NCBI RefSeq assembly: GCF_001514535.1
Contig: NZ_BCNO01000001.1
Coordinates: 392,001-456,000, forward strand
From: Thermodesulfovibrio aggregans
GTDB taxonomy: Bacteria; Nitrospirota; Thermodesulfovibrionia; Thermodesulfovibrionales; Thermodesulfovibrionaceae
Direction: 5' to 3'
DNA length: 64,000 bases
Below the pieces are notes generated by a model. It was not told the DNA's origin. It did not search any database and worked only from the letters and a program-made list of their open reading frames with translations. Shown one piece after another: positions 60,072-64,000 of the stretch. A program made the translations under genes and the position numbers. Position 1 is the stretch's first letter, and each line of letters starts with the position of its first letter.

Positions 60072-61655
60072 TTAGCCTAAAAGAATTTTCTGGGCTTCTT
60101 CCATATCAGCTTCCATTACATAAGGAATTCCAGTTACTTCAGAGGCTTCCTTTGTAAGAGCAACGATGTCATTTCTGTCAAGATACTCAATGGAGAACTT
60201 TCTTGCACCAGCCATGAGCTGTTTGAGTCCAAGAGTGAGTCTGTCAACAAATGTATACATGGCAATAGCACCCCATGGAAGCTTTTTGAATGCCTTACCG
60301 TATTTATTCTTAAGAACTTCGGCAGTTATAAAGATTTCTTCCACAGAGTTTCCATATTTTGCTATATCGGCAGGAAGTTTGCCATCTTCATGCCATTTTT
60401 GAATGTTCTTGCCAACAAAAGCTGGAATCATTAATGCTCTACCCATGCATACAGCTTTAAAGTAAGGCGCACCAAGTGCAAGTGCTTTAAATATGTGGTC
60501 TTCAAGAGAGAATCCACCAGCTATTGCAAGGTCTGGGACATATTTTCCTTTTTCAGCAAGCTGCTTTGCAAAGTTATAGGCAATTGACTGGAGATAAATT
60601 GTTGGAATACCCCACTCATTCATCATTCTCCATGGGCTCATTCCTGTTCCACCACCAGCACCATCAATTGTTACAAGGTCAATTCCTGCATCTGAGGCAA
60701 ACCTTAATGCTCTTGCAAGGTCAGTAATTCTGTATGCACCAGTTTTTAGTGATACAAACTTTGCACCAGCTTTTCTATAATGTTTTACAGCCTTTTCAAA
60801 GCTTTCATAATCTACCATGCCAAGCCTTGAATGACGCTCAAATTCTTTAAATTCACCAGCTTTATAAGCTTTCTGGACAACAGGATCTTCAGGGTCAGGA
60901 AGAACTATATATCCCCTTCTTTTTAGTTCAAGGGCTCTTTCTAAACTTTTAAGCTTAACCTCTCCACCGATATCTTTTGCTCCCTGTCCCCATTTAAGCT
61001 CAATGCATGTTACACCGAGTTTATCAATGGCATACTCAGCTGATCCGAGGCGGGTATCTTCAACATTTTGTTGAAGAATAATCTCACCGTATCCATCATA
61101 CCATTCCTTGAAGCATTTTACTCTTCTTTCAAGCTCAGGAGACTTGACTACCTTACCTTTGTCGTCAAACTCAGCTTTTGGATCCATTCCAACGACATTC
61201 TCACCGATTACAACCATAATTCCTGAAATTGCCGCACCTATGGCAAGACCTTCCCAGTTGTCCTTTGCAATATCCGTTGAACCAAGAGCACCAGTAAAAA
61301 TAGGAATACTAAGTTTAATCTTGTAATCCTTTCCAATTTCCCTTTCAATATTGACAGCCGGGAATGTGGCTTTGTCGGGGTCTGGCTCAACACCCACAGC
61401 GCCCACGCATGTTCCCTGAATATTGAGATGTGAGTAATCAACAGGATACTTTTTTGTTGCACCTGCTGTGACCTTTCCAAAAGGTCCTGGATAGACGACT
61501 TCTCTTCCTCTGAAAGAGGATTTTCCAACCTCGCAGAATCCCGGACATCCATCAAGACAGACTGAACAGATACCTGAATAAGGTGCAGGATCAGATACCC
61601 TGTTTCGGGTTCCTGTTGCGGAACTTGCATTTGGTTGACCTGGAATTACATTCAT
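60072..61655 (-). CDS. FMN-binding glutamate synthase-like protein
   Basis: 527 residues. The body is the GltB FMN/Fe-S central domain: SIPIFTGALGSTDIAKDNWE, then QGAKDIGGEVKL, LVTIDGAGGGTGMSPWRMMNEW, and DLAIAGGFSLEDHIFKALALGA. The N-terminus has a Cys cluster (CSVCLDGCPGFC) suggesting an Fe-S site. The amidotransferase and other GltB parts are absent, as in archaeal-type stand-alone subunits. It is a likely glutamate- or glutamine-linked oxidoreductase; the precise reaction is not established. SD AGGAGG 7 nt before the ATG. Confidence 0.87.
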   Translation of the reverse strand: MNVIPGQPNASSATGTRNRVSDPAPYSGICSVCLDGCPGFCEVGKSSFRGREVVYPGPFGKVTAGATKKYPVDYSHLNIQGTCVGAVGVEPDPDKATFPAVNIEREIGKDYKIKLSIPIFTGALGSTDIAKDNWEGLAIGAAISGIMVVIGENVVGMDPKAEFDDKGKVVKSPELERRVKCFKEWYDGYGEIILQQNVEDTRLGSAEYAIDKLGVTCIELKWGQGAKDIGGEVKLKSLERALELKRRGYIVLPDPEDPVVQKAYKAGEFKEFERHSRLGMVDYESFEKAVKHYRKAGAKFVSLKTGAYRITDLARALRFASDAGIDLVTIDGAGGGTGMSPWRMMNEWGIPTIYLQSIAYNFAKQLAEKGKYVPDLAIAGGFSLEDHIFKALALGAPYFKAVCMGRALMIPAFVGKNIQKWHEDGKLPADIAKYGNSVEEIFITAEVLKNKYGKAFKKLPWGAIAMYTFVDRLTLGLKQLMAGARKFSIEYLDRNDIVALTKEASEVTGIPYVMEADMEEAQKILLG

Positions 61656-61685
61656 AATAACCTCCTAAAGTAATAGTAAATTTTT

Positions 61686-61748
61686 GAAGAGTTGGTTTAG
61701 TTTTACTAACTCTTCCGGGCAAAAAAATATCAATGATATTTTTTGCCC
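61686..61748 (-). promoter_or_regulatory. Two-hairpin leader before the FMN synthase-like gene
   Basis: Two inverted repeats in the 122-bp gap: GAAGAGTTGGT (61686-61696) with ACTAACTCTTC (61705-61715), one G-U pair in 11; and GGGCAAAAAAATATC (61717-61731) with GATATTTTTTGCCC (61735-61748), one bulge. They lie 1 nt apart. They could terminate the XRE gene mRNA or regulate the following one. No known riboswitch class recognised. Confidence 0.5.
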
Positions 61749-61777
61749 TCTTTTAAAAATTTTTAGAAAACAATTAA

Positions 61778-63037
61778 TTATCTGCTTATGAGTAAAAGCT
61801 CTGCCTTCTCACCTCCTTTGTTCTGCCAGTTTTCTGGAATAGATTTTTTTATATAGAGAAAGTCTCCTTCCCGGAGACTATAATTGGAGCCATTTAAAGT
61901 CAAAGAAAGTTCTCCTTTTATCAAAAAAGCAATCTCGGGGTCTTTCTTTTTTAAAAAATGTGCTTTTACAGAAGAATTTGGAGGCATTACAACAATATGG
62001 ACTTGGAAATTATCATCGGATAAAACCTTATAAACATCTGCAGTAGAAATTTTCTGAGAAATCTTTCTCAATATTTCTTCTTTTTTTATGATAGGTTTTT
62101 CCTCTGTTTTATTTTCACTTAATATCTCACTTGGCTTAACTCCAAGAGCTTCACAAATCTGTATGAAAGATGTAATAGAGGGAACTATCTGATTGTTTTC
62201 CATCTGGGAGATAAACCCAGGTGTAAGATTCACCTTTTCTGCCAGTTCTTTCTGACTCATATTCCTTGAAAGCCTTATTTCTCTTAACTTACTACCTATA
62301 TCCAGTGAGGGTGTTTGGACTATTTTTTTAATCTGTATTTCTTCGTTATCAGTTATTTCATAAATATGAGGTTTGAAAGCTTCACTATTTTTTCTTCTTG
62401 AAAGTTTAAGTGCCTTAAGGAAAAAATTATCCTTTCTTCTATATAGCTCCAGAACTACCTGAGTTATATGCCTGATGTTTGCTTTAAACTTCTGACTGTG
62501 GGCATCTTTCTCTAAAATCCAGTAGGCTACACTGTCAAGATCAAAAAGTCTCGGACACATATATGTAAAAAAACTGCAAGTCTGACTCTCGTCTTTAATA
62601 AGATTTTGGATTCCAGTTAAACTATCAAATATGTATGATATTTGAGAGGATGTTTTGCTTTCAACAGTAGCTATGGCATTTGTAAGCTCTTCAAGATTTG
62701 AAGGATTTGAAAGTCTGGTGATATCAATTTTTTTGCTAATTTTTTCATAGTCCCTCAAAAAAGTAGCATCATTTTTGCCTTTTCCTGAGGTAAAACAATC
62801 AATTATATGGAATTTATCGTTTATATAATTGCTGAATTCTTTTAAAAGCGTGTGAGCTGATTTGTTGAAGCTAATATATACTATGTCTTTTGATTCAGAG
62901 AAAGAGGATTCAATGAATTTTTTTATAAAAATTTCATAGGAAGTTCCTGAATCAACTTCCCATACCACATTATCGCCAGGATAAATATAATCAATAAGAT
63001 TGTCTAAATCTCTTATGCCAGAAGATATTTTTTGCAC
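61778..63037 (-). CDS. KaiC-like/XRE/cupin three-domain regulator
   Basis: 419 residues, GTG start. Residues about 1-235 look like a RecA/KaiC domain (SGIRDLDNLIDYIYPGDNVV, ...YIFDSLTGIQNL as Walker B), but the P-loop is VDSGTSYEIF, lacking the GK[ST] needed for ATP. Residues about 249-305 are an XRE HTH (LREIRLSRNMSQKELAEKVN, GFISQMENNQIVPS). Residues about 335-419 are a cupin_2 domain ending near GDFLYIKKSIPENWQNKG. XRE-cupin regulators often control glutamate or glutamine metabolism; here the neighbour is the FMN synthase-like gene 122 bp downstream. Sensor role of the first domain is inferred. Confidence 0.8.
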   Translation of the reverse strand: MQKISSGIRDLDNLIDYIYPGDNVVWEVDSGTSYEIFIKKFIESSFSESKDIVYISFNKSAHTLLKEFSNYINDKFHIIDCFTSGKGKNDATFLRDYEKISKKIDITRLSNPSNLEELTNAIATVESKTSSQISYIFDSLTGIQNLIKDESQTCSFFTYMCPRLFDLDSVAYWILEKDAHSQKFKANIRHITQVVLELYRRKDNFFLKALKLSRRKNSEAFKPHIYEITDNEEIQIKKIVQTPSLDIGSKLREIRLSRNMSQKELAEKVNLTPGFISQMENNQIVPSITSFIQICEALGVKPSEILSENKTEEKPIIKKEEILRKISQKISTADVYKVLSDDNFQVHIVVMPPNSSVKAHFLKKKDPEIAFLIKGELSLTLNGSNYSLREGDFLYIKKSIPENWQNKGGEKAELLLISR

Positions 63038-63051
63038 GGTAAACGGTTACC
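63038..63051. promoter_or_regulatory. Palindromic operator candidate at the XRE start
   Basis: GGTAAACGGTTACC, inverted repeat with GGTAA/TTACC arms, adjoining the GTG start (63037). A protein bound here would block initiation and could be the XRE regulator itself. No second copy was found near the FMN-protein gene. Confidence 0.4.
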
Positions 63052-63085
63052 TCTTACAATTAAATTTTAGTAATACTGAATTTTT

Positions 63086-63115
63086 TTGTCAAGAACTAAT
63101 GAAAATTTATATAAT
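63086..63115 (+). promoter_or_regulatory. Sigma-70 promoter of the 63123 gene, probably leaderless
   Basis: TTGTCA (63086-63091), 18-nt spacer, TATAAT (63110-63115); the ATG at 63123 is 7 nt after the -10 and has no Shine-Dalgarno. Transcription would begin at or beside the ATG. Confidence 0.6.
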
Positions 63116-63122
63116 TAATATC

Positions 63123-63527
63123 ATGAAAACCATCATAGTTAATTATGCTGAGTTATATTATTTAAAAATTTCATTTCAAAGTTTACCTGATAAATATAGT
63201 GGGAAATTTGTCCAGTTAAGTCATAATGACAATGAATATCTTGTATTTGCACCAAAAGAGTTTGCCAAATACCATTCAAATATTTTAGAACACTTCTCAA
63301 AAGAGATGAACCTCGTTGGCAATTATGATACCCAGAATAAACGCTATGATATTCTTGAACCCGAGTGGTATATCTTAGGTGGAGGAAAGTTTGAAATAGA
63401 CAGAATAAAAAAGGAACTGAAGCTATACGATGACTCAATGGCATACGGAAGATTCAATGACAAAGGGCTCAAGGAAAGACTTCAAAATACAGAGGAGTTT
63501 TACGGATACACCATCCTGATTGAATAG
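63123..63527 (+). CDS. Hypothetical protein, 134 residues
   Basis: Unrecognised soluble protein. The frame is open to 63000, but the ATG at 63123 fits the promoter that ends at 63115, so the shorter form is used. Sequence features: MKTIIVNYAELYYLKISFQS, NEYLVFAPKEFAKYHSNILEH, then a Gly-rich WYILGGGKFEI and a tail DDSMAYGRFNDKGL. No signal peptide, no membrane segment, no metal motif. It is convergent with the nitrilase gene (3 bp between stops) and divergent from the XRE regulator. Confidence 0.6.
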   Translation: MKTIIVNYAELYYLKISFQSLPDKYSGKFVQLSHNDNEYLVFAPKEFAKYHSNILEHFSKEMNLVGNYDTQNKRYDILEPEWYILGGGKFEIDRIKKELKLYDDSMAYGRFNDKGLKERLQNTEEFYGYTILIE

Positions 63528-63530
63528 AAT

Positions 63531-64000
63531 TTATTTCATATCTTTCATAAAGGGAAACTCGTTACGAATTCTTTCGACCTGAGAAAGGTCAATATCTGCT
63601 AAAAGGAACTCTTCTTCATCTCCAATTAATACAGGCTTTCCCCAAGGATCATATATGCAGGAAGAGCCTGAAAAATTAACTCCATCACTATCTTTTCCTG
63701 TTCTGTTTACTCCTATCATAAAACACTGATTCTCTATTGCCCTTGCCTGAAGGAGTGTCTTCCAGTGCTCAATCCTTGAAGAGGGCCAGTTGGCAATCAC
63801 AAAAATCAAAACCACATCCTTTGCTATCTTTCTGAAAACTTCAGGAAATCTCAGATCATAACATATAAATACGCTTGCAGGTAAAGCATCAATCTCAAAT
63901 ATAACCGGCTCAGTACCTGCAATGAAAAATCTGTCTTCATTCATAAATGAAAATAAATTTATCTTTGTATACTCAGCTATAATACTGCCTGATCTGTTAT
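63531..64000 (-). CDS. Nitrilase-superfamily amidohydrolase (5' truncated)
   Basis: The frame is open through the window edge, with no stop between 63944 and 64000, so an ATG at 63944 is internal. The visible part reads IIAEYTKINLFSF (catalytic Lys), then ...VFICYDLRFPEVFRK (catalytic Cys) and the C-terminal beta-sandwich. The catalytic Glu lies beyond the edge. Carbon-nitrogen hydrolase family, similar to omega-amidase/YafV. Substrate not assignable. Confidence 0.88.
   Translation of the reverse strand, partial: NRSGSIIAEYTKINLFSFMNEDRFFIAGTEPVIFEIDALPASVFICYDLRFPEVFRKIAKDVVLIFVIANWPSSRIEHWKTLLQARAIENQCFMIGVNRTGKDSDGVNFSGSSCIYDPWGKPVLIGDEEEFLLADIDLSQVERIRNEFPFMKDMK

Noticed and set aside
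63000-63122. N-terminal extension of the 63123 gene
   Set aside because: It overlaps a strong promoter and the start of the divergent XRE gene; composition differs from the rest.

Overview
This window is about 64 kb of tightly packed, AT-rich bacterial chromosome. Gaps between genes are mostly under 100 bp, and the longest (about 165 bp) precedes fliL. The gene set points to an anaerobic, Gram-negative, motile bacterium. It has LPS export and Kdo genes, a complete flagellar export and hook cluster, a group 3 [NiFe] hydrogenase, a CooC ATPase, tungstate transport, an orange-protein-like Fe-S/Mo cluster, and an FMN-type glutamate synthase homologue. Together with the sequence character this resembles the Nitrospirota sulfate reducer Thermodesulfovibrio. 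That assignment is an inference; no rRNA gene is present to confirm it. I saw no CRISPR array, insertion sequence, prophage or tRNA gene.

Regions. (1) 1-8582: a truncated coiled-coil membrane protein gene; a leftward methyltransferase-kdsD-lptF-lptG block for the cell envelope; a rightward hisA-mntA-hepT-hisF block with a toxin-antitoxin pair between the two histidine genes; and leftward gph-cooC-mazG. (2) 8642-13419: two PilT-type ATPases, a degenerate receiver, an Slp lipoprotein and mutL. (3) 13584-31702: fliL-M-N-[fliO+P]-Q-R, flhB-A-F-G, fliA, a HEAT-repeat protein, cheR-cheY-cheY-cheA-[cheW+cheZ]-cheB, an HDOD protein and a 59-residue ORF, preceded by a sigma-54-like promoter. (4) 31820-43267: flgF-G-A-H-I-J, flgM-N-K-L, csrA, fliW and a glycosyltransferase-methyltransferase fusion. 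A second sigma-54-like promoter precedes flgF, and a FliA-like promoter sits at the end of flgJ. (5) 43310-50530: a membrane Clp-fold protease, trkA-trkH, and a tungstate ABC operon with two binding proteins and a short ModE-like regulator. (6) 50594-56001: a Fur-box-like promoter, then DUF5320, CGGC, two NifX/ORP-type proteins, Mrp, an MBL-fold protein, a methyltransferase and two ferredoxin-MinD ATPases. (7) 55994-64000: the hydBGDA hydrogenase operon (leftward), an FMN glutamate-synthase-like protein with a KaiC-like/XRE/cupin regulator upstream, an unknown small gene, and a truncated nitrilase gene.

How the parts work together. The flagellar genes form a regulatory cascade: sigma-54-like promoters for basal body and hook genes, then a FliA promoter for flgM-N-K-L-csrA-fliW, with FlgM (anti-sigma-28) and FliW/CsrA as checkpoints. 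The chemotaxis set has unusual fusions, notably one gene encoding both the CheW adaptor and the CheZ phosphatase. The right-hand third is about anaerobic metal and redox metabolism.

Most interesting features: the CheW-CheZ fusion; the FliO-FliP fusion with an internal start; the flgM leader made of TTGAAYY heptamers and two GUAA tetraloop hairpins; the Fur-controlled ORP-like cluster; the pseudo-KaiC/XRE/cupin regulator; and repeated cases where the -10 element lies so close to the start codon that leaderless mRNAs are likely.
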